A DNA stretch of 64,000 bases from CAWBRY01 sp963791295 (GTDB lineage Bacteria; Bacteroidota; Bacteroidia; Chitinophagales; Chitinophagaceae): positions 868,001 to 932,000 of the forward strand of contig CAWBRY010000004.1 in the NCBI GenBank assembly GCA_963791295.1, given 5' to 3'. Positions 10,019 through 19,242 of the stretch are shown piece by piece (the stretch's first letter is position 1; every line of letters begins with the position of its first letter). The notes under the pieces were generated by a model. That model did no database searches, was not told where the DNA came from, and was given only the letters and a program-made list of their open reading frames with translations. The translations under genes and the position numbers were made by a program.

Positions 10019-10233
10019 GCCTTACTGATCCATTGAATCACGATATTCAAAGCGCAACCGACAGCAACCAGGGATGTTAAAACGAAATTGAACCAGCGGA
10101 TGGAGTACGGCGTATAGCCGTCTACTTTTATACGCTTGCTTTCCTGGTATCTATTGAATTCAAGAACATTCATCACAATTGAAACCACCGCTGCTGTAAA
10201 GAATAGGACCTGAAAAAATTGGACCATCGTCAT
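10015..10233 (-). CDS. Small two-helix membrane protein of unknown function
   Basis: A 72-residue frame with two hydrophobic helices, about residues 4-22 and 50-68, separated by a charged loop (NRYQESKRIKVDGYTPYSIRW). No named family is recognised. The true start may be Met3 (10227). It converges on hemW with a 4-bp overlap of stop codons. The regular helix-loop-helix composition argues for a real gene, but no motif supports a function. Confidence 0.55.
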   Translation of the reverse strand: MTMVQFFQVLFFTAAVVSIVMNVLEFNRYQESKRIKVDGYTPYSIRWFNFVLTSLVAVGCALNIVIQWISKA

Positions 10234-10350
10234 TTTTTTTTATTAAGCTGAAGTTAAGGGTTTTCTTCAATCCCGATGATCCATGCAATCCAAAGAAATG
10301 GGAGAAACCGGGGAGCCGTACAGGAGAAATTTAGGTGCCGGTACGGTGGT

Positions 10351-10461
10351 TCATGATTTTGGAGAATGCTGCTTCCAGTATAAATAAAGTTGCCGGGTCA
10401 CGAGGCAAATCATCATCACCAGTATTGCCGAGGGCCCAAATCCATTGTAAAAAAGAGGCAT
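10351..10461 (-). CDS. Possible 36-residue single-helix protein
   Basis: A short frame starting MPLFYNGFGPSAILVM with one hydrophobic helix and a basic C terminus (WKQHSPKS). It lies in the 277-bp gap between gpsA and the preceding small membrane gene, on the same strand as both. No family is recognised. The only support is its membrane-protein-like composition and its position, so it may be chance. Confidence 0.22.
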   Translation of the reverse strand: MPLFYNGFGPSAILVMMICLVTRQLYLYWKQHSPKS

Positions 10462-10510
10462 AGGGCAAATTTTAGAATGATCAAATCACAAATCACTGAA
10501 CACCTATAAA

Positions 10511-11548
10511 TCAGATCAATTCCTGCTCTATGCGTTTAAAGCCGGTGAGGGGTTTAACATTTTCCCAGAGAATCTGGTAGATCATCCCGGCGATGGGGAT
10601 GGGTGCGTCGAGGGCTTTATTAAGATTATGTATGCATTTGGCTGCGTTATACCCTTCAGCCACCATATTCATTTCCAATTGAGTGCTTTTAACAGAATAT
10701 CCTTTGCCAATCATATTGCCAAAGCTTCGGTTGCGACTGTATAATGAATAGCAGGTTACCAAAAGATCGCCAAGATATACAGAGGCGGCATAATTAGGGG
10801 TCTTGCGATGAGTCAACGGATCCTCTGCTTCATGTTCACCCACTGTTATATGTTGTGCACCAAATCTCTTTAGGAAGCCGGCCATCTCATCTGCGGCATT
10901 GGCAATATAAACACTCAGGAAATTATCGCCGTAGCCAAGTCCGTGTGCAATGCCCGCGCCTAATGCATAGATGTTCTTCAGGACAGCAGCGTATTGAACT
11001 CCGAGAATGTCGTGGTTGACGATCGAAATAATATAACTCGTGGAAAATTCTGCGGCAATAGCTGTCGCGCTCATGATATCCAATCCTGAAAAGGTGAGAT
11101 AGGAAAGTTTTTCTGCAGCCACTTCCTCGGCATGGCAGGGACCCAATACAGCGAAATAATCTTCCAGTGGAATATTGAATTGCTTCTTTAGATAATCATT
11201 CAATAACAAATTCGATTCAGGAATAATTCCTTTGATCGCGGAAACAATTTTCTTGTCTTTCCAGTCTGCTGGCTGAGATGGTTCCAAACATTCGGCTACA
11301 TAAGCGGAAGGGACAGCGATGATAAGGATATCCGATTCGCGAATGACTTTTCGAATATCATTTGATAAATTAAGTAAAGAGACATCAAAAAAAACAGCAT
11401 TGAGGTAAGTGGGATTATGGTGACGCTGTTGGATGTGGGCAATGCTATCTTCATGTCGCATCCACCAATTTATCGTATGCATCTTATCGGTGAGGATCTT
11501 TGCAAGTGCCGTAGCCCAACTCCCGCCGCCGATGATGCCGAACGTCAT
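10511..11548 (-). CDS. gpsA: NAD(P)-dependent glycerol-3-phosphate dehydrogenase
   Basis: A 345-residue dehydrogenase making sn-glycerol-3-phosphate from dihydroxyacetone phosphate for phospholipid synthesis. It has the N-terminal Rossmann signature GIIGGGSWATALAKIL (residues 4-19), VSAIKGI and LGPCHAEEVA in the middle, and the catalytic-lysine segment AVLKNIYALGAGIAHGLGYGDN with the nearby substrate-binding NAADEM. Length is normal for GpsA. It is monocistronic or first in a short unit; the 55-bp region beyond its start is a repeat-like A/T and CACT-rich spacer. Confidence 0.93.
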   Translation of the reverse strand: MTFGIIGGGSWATALAKILTDKMHTINWWMRHEDSIAHIQQRHHNPTYLNAVFFDVSLLNLSNDIRKVIRESDILIIAVPSAYVAECLEPSQPADWKDKKIVSAIKGIIPESNLLLNDYLKKQFNIPLEDYFAVLGPCHAEEVAAEKLSYLTFSGLDIMSATAIAAEFSTSYIISIVNHDILGVQYAAVLKNIYALGAGIAHGLGYGDNFLSVYIANAADEMAGFLKRFGAQHITVGEHEAEDPLTHRKTPNYAASVYLGDLLVTCYSLYSRNRSFGNMIGKGYSVKSTQLEMNMVAEGYNAAKCIHNLNKALDAPIPIAGMIYQILWENVKPLTGFKRIEQELI

Positions 11549-11603
11549 TAATTATTGATTACTGATTATTGATTATTGTACTCACCACTCACCACTCACT
11601 ACT
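11549..11603. repeat. Intergenic degenerate short repeats (TGATTAyTGATTATTG and CACCACTCAC units)
   Basis: The whole spacer between gpsA and the efflux adaptor is built of two kinds of short tandem units: ATTGATTACTGATTATTGAT-type repeats, then CTCACCACTCACCACTCAC-type repeats. The composition is unlike neighbouring coding DNA. It resembles, in style but not in sequence, the CTAGATGCTAGATAC spacers at 23313, 24321 and 60523. No function is assigned. Confidence 0.6.
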
Positions 11604-12971
11604 CTACTTCTCAAACAACTTATCCTTAGGCACAACCTTCACCTTTACTCCGTCCTTTAGTGTTTTACTGATCGCATTATAAGGACCGGTAACCACTTCC
11701 TCTCCAACCTGGAGGCCATTCAATATTTCGATATAATTGATATCCTGGATCCCGGACTTCACGACTGTCTTTTTTACCTTTCCATCTTTTTGAATGATGA
11801 ACACGACTTCTTCCAATTCATCTTCAATACTGTTATCGTTTTCATCCATTTCGTCCTTATTCTCCTTATTTCGGTCTTCTTCCTCTTTTTTATCAGCCAT
11901 GCTCTTGTCGCTGCCTTTCACTCTTGCATTGACAGCAGTGATGGGAACTGCCAACACATTATCCTGCCGCTTGGTCTTGATATCCGCACTGGCATTCATT
12001 CCTGGTCTGAAGGGGAATTTCTTTGGCTTCGACGGATCGATCAAATCCTGATAGGAATTTTTATCTAACCTGATTCTTACTTCATAATTGGTGACATCAT
12101 TCGATGATGATATAGCCGTAGCGCTTTTCGTACTGCTGGCAATTTGGGTTACAATGCCCTTGAATTTACGGTTGTTGTAGGCGTCGACTTCCACATCCAC
12201 AGAGTCCCCAAAATTCACTTTTACAATATCATTCTCTCCAACATCTACTCTTACCTCCAGGACAGACATGTCGGCAACTGTCATCATTTCCGTACCTACA
12301 TTAAAACTATTTCCTGCCACTCTTTCTCCTTTCTTGATTTTAAGAGACGAAATGATGCCGTTCATCGGCGCAGTGAGCGAAGTCCGGCTTAAATCTTTAT
12401 TCGCCTTTGTAAGTCCTGTCTGGGTCGATTGCACAGATGCCTGAAGACTCTTGATATTTTGCTGAGCGGCATTAAAATTCGCAACGGCCGAACGATAGGT
12501 AACCTGGTATTGCTCTAATTCAGCTTTCGAAATGACCTTCTGATCAAATAACGATTGATTACGATCGAGGTTTTGTTTTGCCTGGTCAAGAGTTGCTTGC
12601 AGGGCTTCCAGCGCTGCCTTACTATTATCTACTGTAGCAGATGATTGGTTTACACGAGATGCGGCTTCATCTCTTTGCAAGGCATAAATATCTGCATAAA
12701 TACGTGCAAGCAACTGCCCTTTCTTCACACTATCTCCTTCCTCCACATTGAGCTCCGTGACTTCACCGGAAATATCCGGGCTGATCTTCACCTCGACTTC
12801 CGGATAAATTTTTCCGCTAGCATTCACCGATTCAATGATCGTTCGCCGGGCTGCTTTTTCCGCTGAGACCTTCGTTCCCTCTTTATCGCCACCACCCAGC
12901 AATTTGCCAACGACCATCACCACTATTATAATGCCCAAGATGATCAGGATCCATTTGACTGTCTTACTCAT
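11604..12971 (-). CDS. Efflux periplasmic adaptor (MacA/HlyD-type membrane fusion protein)
   Basis: A 455-residue protein with one N-terminal membrane helix (WILIILGIIIVVMVV), a barrel-sandwich lipoyl half-motif (ISGEVTELNVEEGDSVKKGQLLARI, residues 67-91), a long coiled-coil hairpin (95-195), and the second lipoyl half (LTAPMNGIISSLKIKKGERV). This is the MacA-like adaptor that links an inner-membrane pump to a TolC channel. Residues 352-388 are a strongly charged Lys/Glu/Asp insert between barrel strands, unusual for the family. It lies 13 bp downstream of the TolC gene. No pump gene is adjacent, so its partner may be the MacB-type permease at 38918 or one outside the window. Confidence 0.88.
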   Translation of the reverse strand: MSKTVKWILIILGIIIVVMVVGKLLGGGDKEGTKVSAEKAARRTIIESVNASGKIYPEVEVKISPDISGEVTELNVEEGDSVKKGQLLARIYADIYALQRDEAASRVNQSSATVDNSKAALEALQATLDQAKQNLDRNQSLFDQKVISKAELEQYQVTYRSAVANFNAAQQNIKSLQASVQSTQTGLTKANKDLSRTSLTAPMNGIISSLKIKKGERVAGNSFNVGTEMMTVADMSVLEVRVDVGENDIVKVNFGDSVDVEVDAYNNRKFKGIVTQIASSTKSATAISSSNDVTNYEVRIRLDKNSYQDLIDPSKPKKFPFRPGMNASADIKTKRQDNVLAVPITAVNARVKGSDKSMADKKEEEDRNKENKDEMDENDNSIEDELEEVVFIIQKDGKVKKTVVKSGIQDINYIEILNGLQVGEEVVTGPYNAISKTLKDGVKVKVVPKDKLFEK

Positions 12972-12984
12972 AAGAAGTAAAGAT

Positions 12985-14421
12985 TTAAAGTTTTAAGCCC
13001 TGCCCTTTGTAAAATTCCAGCAATTTCATTTTGAAAACGAAATCAAATTGCGCATACAATAGCTCGGACTTGGCTGTTTGCAAGGTATTTTGAGTGATCA
13101 ATAATTCGTAGGTCGAAAGCAGATTCAAATCGTATCTCTTCTTTGCAAAATCATATGCCTTTTGTGCCGTTTCAACGCTTTTCTTGTTTGCATTAAATTT
13201 TTGAATGGCGGCGCTGGCATCATTATATGCTTTATAGATATCCTGCTTCAACGTTAAACTGTTTTGCTCTTTCTGCAATTGCACCTGGAGCACATTCAAC
13301 TTGGATCTTTGCCATGCTGACCTGAGCACACCACCATTAGCTATTGGAATACTAAGGCTCAATCCGACAGATTGCCTGAAATTCTGATTGATTTGATTGA
13401 AATAAGAGATATTTCCATAAGTGAAATCAAAGAATGGCGAGATAGGAAAAACCTGGTAGTCGGTTGACCCCACGGTGACGGTTCCCAACGGCACCGTTTG
13501 AACGGAGCTCGACTTTATTTCCTGAGCTTTATTATTAAACGTTGAGCCGAGGCTTCCGAAAATAGAAATGGTTGGAAACATCGATCCGCGAGCCACCTCT
13601 ACCGATTTCATTGCAGCTTTCAAATTGAACTCATCCACTTTTTGTTGTGGCATATTCGTGACGGCAAGACTATAAACTGCATCCGGTTGAAGGTCTGCCA
13701 GGTTTTCAATCGGTATGGCATCAACGGGCGGAGACAGCACATCAAAAGGAGCGGCCGCATCCAGATTCAACAAGGCTTTCATTTGCAATAGTAATTGCTG
13801 AGCCGATGATTCCGCAGTGATCAGGTTAGAACTGTCGGTTGCCAGTTGAGATTCTATTTGCGCTGCATTTAACTCCGGCAGCTTACCTGCCTCAACTTGT
13901 TTTACTGTAATATCTAATTGTGATTTGGTTTGCTCCAGTTTTATCTGGGCAAGACTGATCTGCTGCCTTCCCAACAAAATCTGGAGATATGCCACTGCTA
14001 CATTCAACGCAACATCTTTCTTAGCCTTTTCAACTCCGGCCATGGTCGATTTCACATTCAGTTCTCTGACCGCAATAGTATTTCTTTTCGTGAACCAATT
14101 GAACAGATCAGCGCTTGCCTGGAGTGCATAATTATTCGATAAATATGATGTGGTGATCAAACTGAAGCTGGTAGGGTCCTGGTTGCGACCTGAGCTCAAT
14201 ACCAGGTTACCGTTGAATTGAGCTCCCGGGTACAGGGCCAATTTACTTTGCTGCAAGTCCACCTGTGCAAACCGAATCTGCAAGTCAGCTTCTCTAACGG
14301 AAATATTATTTTGCAAAGCATATTCCACACATTTCCGAAGATCCCATTTATCCGTGTCCTGGGCCTTTGAACCCAGGAACATTAAAAGGCAGAGAGTCAA
14401 TTTTATATATCGATTCATCAT
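12985..14421 (-). CDS. TolC-family outer-membrane efflux protein
   Basis: A 478-residue protein with a signal peptide (ending near GSKAQ) and two OEP-type repeats typical of TolC: the LRKCVEYALQNNISVREADLQIR start and the C-terminal YDLNLLSTYELLITQNTLQTAKSELLYAQFDFVFKMKLLEFYKGQGL. Long amphipathic helices form the periplasmic tunnel. It is first in a two-gene unit with the adaptor (13-bp gap). Together they provide two of the three parts of an efflux or secretion channel. Confidence 0.9.
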   Translation of the reverse strand: MMNRYIKLTLCLLMFLGSKAQDTDKWDLRKCVEYALQNNISVREADLQIRFAQVDLQQSKLALYPGAQFNGNLVLSSGRNQDPTSFSLITTSYLSNNYALQASADLFNWFTKRNTIAVRELNVKSTMAGVEKAKKDVALNVAVAYLQILLGRQQISLAQIKLEQTKSQLDITVKQVEAGKLPELNAAQIESQLATDSSNLITAESSAQQLLLQMKALLNLDAAAPFDVLSPPVDAIPIENLADLQPDAVYSLAVTNMPQQKVDEFNLKAAMKSVEVARGSMFPTISIFGSLGSTFNNKAQEIKSSSVQTVPLGTVTVGSTDYQVFPISPFFDFTYGNISYFNQINQNFRQSVGLSLSIPIANGGVLRSAWQRSKLNVLQVQLQKEQNSLTLKQDIYKAYNDASAAIQKFNANKKSVETAQKAYDFAKKRYDLNLLSTYELLITQNTLQTAKSELLYAQFDFVFKMKLLEFYKGQGLKL

Positions 14422-14485
14422 CCCGCAAAAATAATAGAATTGAGACGGAGCAATGTCAATTTTTGATAAACGAGATCTTAATTTT

Positions 14486-15652
14486 TTAATCCGGGATACT
14501 CTCCATCGCCTGTTTCAGATCATCAATGATGTATTGGGGATCTTCAAGTCCTACGTACATTCTCACGTAGCGGTGCTCCCGGTTAGAGGGGTCGAAATCA
14601 CCCGGCTCAATGCTCGCGCATTTGGGTATGACAAGACTCTCGTGCCCGCCCCAGCTAACGGCCATCATGATATGCTTTAATGATTCGCAGAAGCGGATAA
14701 TGGATTCCATTTTATTTGTCTTCAAAATAAAGGTGAAAAGACCACAGGCGCCGGTCATTTGTTTCCTGGCCAGGGAATATTGAGGGAATGATTCATCAAA
14801 GGGGAAGAGCAAGCCTTCCACTTTAGGATGCTGCTTTAAAAATTTCAGGACTTCCCCCGTTGAATTAGTAATGCGATCGAGTCTGGCTGGAAGGGTGCGC
14901 AAGCCCCTGATGAGAAGCCATGCGTTAAATGGTTGTATGCCGCTGCCGATGTTCAGATATTCACTATCGAAAATCCGCTTGATCATTGTTTTTGATCCGC
15001 TCAGTACTCCCCCCAATGTATCGCTGTGTCCGCCGATATATTTGGTTGCGGTTTGCAGCCCCAGGTCAACGCCCATCGCCATTACATTTTGCTGGAGTGG
15101 TGTGCAATAGCTATTGTCAATTATTGTTGTAATATTTTTTAACCTTGCCAGTGCCGAAACGGCCGTGATATCCTGAAGCGCAAAGTCCCAGCTGTTGGGA
15201 GACTCCATATAAAACAGGGTTGTTTCTGGGCGGACTGCATTTTCCCAGTTTTCGATGCTTGTTCCATCTATATAAGTAGTGGTGACTGCAAACCTTGGCA
15301 GTATCACATCAAACATTCGTTGTGCCCAGGTATAGGGACCTTTAACCGAAACCACATGATCGCCTGATTTCACGTTTGCGAGGATGCCGGCAAATATGGC
15401 TGCGGCACCGCTATTGAATACCAGGCAATCTTCTGCACCATCTAATGCAGCTAATTTTTTGCGAAGGATCTCTACCGTTGGGTTTAATCCCCGGCTGTAC
15501 AGATAATCACTCATCTCTTCTGCGAGTGCTTTCTTCAGGTCATCAATTTTATGAAAAGCAAAATTGCTTGTCTGCATGATGGGAGGCGAGATGGCATTGA
15601 AATAATTCACTCTTTCCTCACCCAACTCATTGATGATATAAGAAAGGTCCAT
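14486..15652 (-). CDS. PLP-dependent Cys/Met metabolism (trans-sulfuration) family enzyme
   Basis: A 388-residue fold-type I PLP enzyme related to cystathionine gamma-synthase, cystathionine beta-lyase and methionine gamma-lyase. Visible motifs are YSRGLNPTVEILRKKLAALDGAE near the N terminus, the NSGAAAIFAG phosphate-binding turn, IDNSYCTPLQQN, and the Schiff-base lysine in TATKYIGGHSDTLGG. The exact reaction cannot be fixed from sequence; some residues near the active site (SYCTPL instead of TFATP) point away from classical MetB. The stop of the permease gene upstream is 2 bp before its start, so the two are surely co-transcribed, suggesting catabolism or salvage of an imported amino acid. 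Confidence 0.85.
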   Translation of the reverse strand: MDLSYIINELGEERVNYFNAISPPIMQTSNFAFHKIDDLKKALAEEMSDYLYSRGLNPTVEILRKKLAALDGAEDCLVFNSGAAAIFAGILANVKSGDHVVSVKGPYTWAQRMFDVILPRFAVTTTYIDGTSIENWENAVRPETTLFYMESPNSWDFALQDITAVSALARLKNITTIIDNSYCTPLQQNVMAMGVDLGLQTATKYIGGHSDTLGGVLSGSKTMIKRIFDSEYLNIGSGIQPFNAWLLIRGLRTLPARLDRITNSTGEVLKFLKQHPKVEGLLFPFDESFPQYSLARKQMTGACGLFTFILKTNKMESIIRFCESLKHIMMAVSWGGHESLVIPKCASIEPGDFDPSNREHRYVRMYVGLEDPQYIIDDLKQAMESIPD

Positions 15653-15653
15653 C

Positions 15654-16988
15654 TTAGATCTTTTGACGTTTAGATTTTACTGTAAGGAAATAGATAAGAA
15701 GGAAAGCCAGGAAAACGGAGATGCCAATGATAGCGTAGTGATAATCTTCTATGGCAATGACAGTCCCTACAAAAAGATAGGTAATGATAAATATGATCGG
15801 TAAAACCGGGTAAAGTTTCATTGAATAAATCCCTGTGCCATTCAAATGCCTGGTCTTTTTTCTCAGGATAAAGATGGTGGCTGCAGAAGTGGCCATGCCG
15901 ATAGAGTCGAGAAAAATGGAAAAGCTGAGGATCTCATTGAATTTTTTGGCGAAGAACAACACGACTACACAAATGGCCGCAAATACAGTCAGGCTGACCG
16001 TGAGTACGTCCCTTTTTTCATCTTTTTTCCTGAATGCTTTTGGCAAAATTCCGTCCTCGCTCATCGCAAACATTACCCTCGGATTGCTCAGCAACAAAAC
16101 GTTGACATAAGCCAGCACAGCAATAAACAGGAGAATCGAAGAAACATATTTACCGGTGGGACCAAACATCTTTTCAGCGATGATGGAGGCGATACCAGAA
16201 GTTTCCTTTAATTCGTTAAATCCAATTACTTTATAGTAGGCATAGCTGACTGCCAGGTAAAGTAAAATGATGACCACGATGCCGATAAATATGCCGCGGG
16301 GAACATTCCGTTGCGGATTCTTGATCTCATCTCCGAAATTGATGGTTTGTTGATAACCCCCATACGTAAACGAAGTTGCTTTCAATGCAATTCCAAAGGA
16401 TAATAGGATGGTTCCAAAGCCGATGGTCTTCAAATCGACCACCGGTTGCGGAGCGGTATTGTATAACGACGGCATAAATATGGAGGAGACCAATACGACC
16501 AGCATCGCGATCTTGATAAGCATTAAAAAATTCTGGGTTTTCGAACTCATTCTCAAACCCATCAAGTTCACGCCATAAAACAGGACGACTGCTCCCATCG
16601 CGATGAGTGCTTTTACAACATCCGATGGCATAGTCTTGAAGATGACCTGTGTTATGTATTCACTCCCAATCAAGGCAACACCCGCCAGGGAGGCGGCATT
16701 GGAAATAAGAATAATGCAATTGATGGCAAAGGCAATGGAAGGATGATAGGCATAAGAAAAGATCTTGTAGTAGCCTCCGGTAACAGGATAGCGGGAACCG
16801 ATCTCAGCATAAGTCAGCGCTCCGCAGATCGCGACCAATCCTCCGACGATCCATGCCGAAAAAAAAAGTGTGGGAGTCAATGCTGCCTGTGCAGCATCCT
16901 TGGAAGTCCTGAAGATACCCATCCCGATCACCAGACCTATTACAATCATTGTCAGATCAAACAGGCCTAGTTTGTTGCGAGATGCCAT
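15654..16988 (-). CDS. APC-superfamily amino-acid permease
   Basis: A 444-residue protein with about 12 hydrophobic helices and the APC start GLFDLTMIVIGLVIGMGIFRTSKDAA, where the unwound GxGIF of TM1 binds substrate. EIGSRYPVTGGYYKIFSYAYHP after TM2 and GYQQTINFGDEIKNPQRNVPRGI in the middle are typical of amino-acid permeases. It precedes the PLP lyase by 2 bp, so substrate uptake and breakdown are probably coupled. It diverges from a TonB-dependent receptor with a 58-bp shared promoter region. Confidence 0.88.
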   Translation of the reverse strand: MASRNKLGLFDLTMIVIGLVIGMGIFRTSKDAAQAALTPTLFFSAWIVGGLVAICGALTYAEIGSRYPVTGGYYKIFSYAYHPSIAFAINCIILISNAASLAGVALIGSEYITQVIFKTMPSDVVKALIAMGAVVLFYGVNLMGLRMSSKTQNFLMLIKIAMLVVLVSSIFMPSLYNTAPQPVVDLKTIGFGTILLSFGIALKATSFTYGGYQQTINFGDEIKNPQRNVPRGIFIGIVVIILLYLAVSYAYYKVIGFNELKETSGIASIIAEKMFGPTGKYVSSILLFIAVLAYVNVLLLSNPRVMFAMSEDGILPKAFRKKDEKRDVLTVSLTVFAAICVVVLFFAKKFNEILSFSIFLDSIGMATSAATIFILRKKTRHLNGTGIYSMKLYPVLPIIFIITYLFVGTVIAIEDYHYAIIGISVFLAFLLIYFLTVKSKRQKI

Positions 16989-17046
16989 GCAATGAAGATA
17001 GGCAAAAAACGTTCTACCTTTACTCTACCTACACGCCTCATCCTTT

Positions 17047-19113
17047 ATGAAAAAATTTTTAGTGGTCATTCTTTTATTGTGCTTTGCTCCACTTTATTCA
17101 TTATCCCAATCCGAAACCACTGATACTTCCCGCACCTTGGATGAAGTAGTTGTACAATCCTTCGAACAAAACCGGAGGTTAAGTTTATCCACTTCAGCAA
17201 TTCAGATAATTGATTTCAACAATGCAGATCGTTATAATAAAACATCGCTTGTCAACGGGTTTAATACGATTGCAGGCGTAAGGATGGAAGAACGTTCACC
17301 AAGCAGTTACCGCATCAATATCCGTGGCAGTTCATTGCGATCTCCGTTTGGCGTTCGAAATGTAAAAGTGTACTGGAATAATATTCCCATTACGGATGCA
17401 GGAGGTAATACTTATTTCAACCAGTTTGCTTACAACAATTTCCATAGCATAGAAGTTTTCAAAGGACCTGCCAGTAGTTTGTATGGTGCAGGTACCGGTG
17501 GACTGATCCTGGTTAATAACCTGGGCAGATGGGAACCGGGGGTAAGTCTTGAATATATTACAGGCAGTTATGATTTGCAGAATGTTTTTGTTTCAGCGCG
17601 GTTTGGGAAAAATGAAAATAAGAATCAATTCACCTATGCACACAATCAATCTGATGGATATCGCGTGCAGACCGCCATGCGAAGGGATAACTTTTCCTGG
17701 ATGTCTCAGTTGAAAGTGAGTGACAAACAACAGTTAACCGCTTCTGCTTTATTTACGGATATGTATTACCAGACTCCCGGCGCTCTCACGCTGACCGAAT
17801 TCAACGCCAACCCAAAGGCTGCGAGGCCCGCTGGTGGCGCTTTTCCAAGTGCCGTCGATGCGAAGGCGACGATCTATCAAAAAAATTTTCTTGCTGGTTT
17901 AACCAACCAATATGACATTACTTCGAGCATTAGGAATAGCACCAGTATTTATGGTTCGTTTGCACAGATCAAGAACCCGACTACACGCAACTATGAAAGA
18001 AGAAATGAACCGGGCTTTGGGGGACGAACAGTATTTACGTTTAAGAAAAAACAGAACGGATCAGATTGGCAATGGGTAGGAGGAGGTGAATTTCAGCAAG
18101 GTTATTTTAACACGCAGGTATCTAATAACAGAAATGGCAATCCGGATACGATTCAAACAAATGATGACATCCACTACACAACCTATAGTGTATTTGTTCA
18201 AGCTGATCTAAATGTCCAAGATAAATGGCTTCTTACTGCCGGTGTAAGTCTGAATAAAACACAGGTGAGCTTTAGCCGGTTGAATAGATATCCCGTCCTT
18301 ACACAAAAGCGCAATTATGAAAATGAATTAGCGCCACGGATTTCATTGTTGCGTAGATGGAGCAAAGTATTCTCTTTACTCGCTACTGTATCAAAAGGTT
18401 TTTCACCCCCAACGATAGCAGAGCTGTTACCTTCTACAGGTGCTATAAGCACCGACCTGGAAGCAGAAAAGGGATGGAACTATGAGCTCACTGCCAAATA
18501 CTATGCATTCAATAATAAACTTTTGATTGAAGCCACGGGCTTCTATTTTAAACTGAATCATGCTTTAGTACAAAGGAGAGATTTATCGGGAGCTGATTTT
18601 TTCGTGAATGCAGGCGACATACGCGAAAAAGGAATTGAGTTGCATGCGGATTATAGTCATTCGTTGAACAAATTTCTAAACTACTTTATACTTCGGGCTG
18701 ATTATACCTACAACCATTTTCATTATGGAAGTTTTGTTAAGGGAACGGATGATTTTTCCGGCAAAACAGTACCCAGTGTCCCGGCCAATACGTTCTCCGC
18801 GATGGCCGACCTGGAATTCAAGATCGGTCTCTATACCAACATCACCTACTATGCAGCTTCCAGGATTTTCTTGAATGATGCGAACACGGCTGTAGCAGAT
18901 CCTTATCATTTGTTAGGTTGGCGATTGGGTTGGCAGAAGAAATGGGTTAAAAAAGGAAAAATTAATTTCTATGGGGGCATCGATAACCTGTTGGATGAGA
19001 CCTATAGCCTGGGAAATGATATCAATGCAGCCGCCGGGCGGTATTATAATGCAGCGCCACGACGTAATTACTATATAGGCTTAGCCTATCAATGCCTCAG
19101 TGGACAGAAGTGA
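17047..19113 (+). CDS. TonB-dependent outer-membrane receptor
   Basis: A 688-residue receptor with a signal peptide (MKKFLVVILLLCFAPLYSLS). The plug domain shows YRINIRGSSLRSPFGVRNVKVYWNNIPITDAGG and FKGPASSLYGAGTGGLI (about residues 90-160), and a 22-strand-type barrel follows. The last part (NFYGGIDNLLDETYSLGNDINAAAGRYYNAAPRRNYYIGLAYQ) is typical of siderophore or cobalamin-like receptors. It lacks the carboxypeptidase-like N-terminal domain of SusC proteins. Its substrate is unknown. It stands alone on the plus strand, divergent from the amino-acid permease. Confidence 0.88.
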   Translation: MKKFLVVILLLCFAPLYSLSQSETTDTSRTLDEVVVQSFEQNRRLSLSTSAIQIIDFNNADRYNKTSLVNGFNTIAGVRMEERSPSSYRINIRGSSLRSPFGVRNVKVYWNNIPITDAGGNTYFNQFAYNNFHSIEVFKGPASSLYGAGTGGLILVNNLGRWEPGVSLEYITGSYDLQNVFVSARFGKNENKNQFTYAHNQSDGYRVQTAMRRDNFSWMSQLKVSDKQQLTASALFTDMYYQTPGALTLTEFNANPKAARPAGGAFPSAVDAKATIYQKNFLAGLTNQYDITSSIRNSTSIYGSFAQIKNPTTRNYERRNEPGFGGRTVFTFKKKQNGSDWQWVGGGEFQQGYFNTQVSNNRNGNPDTIQTNDDIHYTTYSVFVQADLNVQDKWLLTAGVSLNKTQVSFSRLNRYPVLTQKRNYENELAPRISLLRRWSKVFSLLATVSKGFSPPTIAELLPSTGAISTDLEAEKGWNYELTAKYYAFNNKLLIEATGFYFKLNHALVQRRDLSGADFFVNAGDIREKGIELHADYSHSLNKFLNYFILRADYTYNHFHYGSFVKGTDDFSGKTVPSVPANTFSAMADLEFKIGLYTNITYYAASRIFLNDANTAVADPYHLLGWRLGWQKKWVKKGKINFYGGIDNLLDETYSLGNDINAAAGRYYNAAPRRNYYIGLAYQCLSGQK

Positions 19114-19242
19114 TGGCTTTTTCGCCGACATTAATTTCCTGGTAGCTCACAAGGGAGAGGTTCGGTTGCAGGGCAATCGTAAAAGTTTCCAATGGTTGGT
19201 GACTTGCGTTGGACATGCGTGATTTGTTGGATCTACGAAAAT

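Noticed and set aside
19097..19216. Minus-strand 39-codon frame after the TonB receptor (MSNASHQPLETFTIALQPN...)
   Set aside because: It overlaps the receptor's 3' end, has no recognisable motif, and could be a small remnant or chance; support is too weak to annotate.
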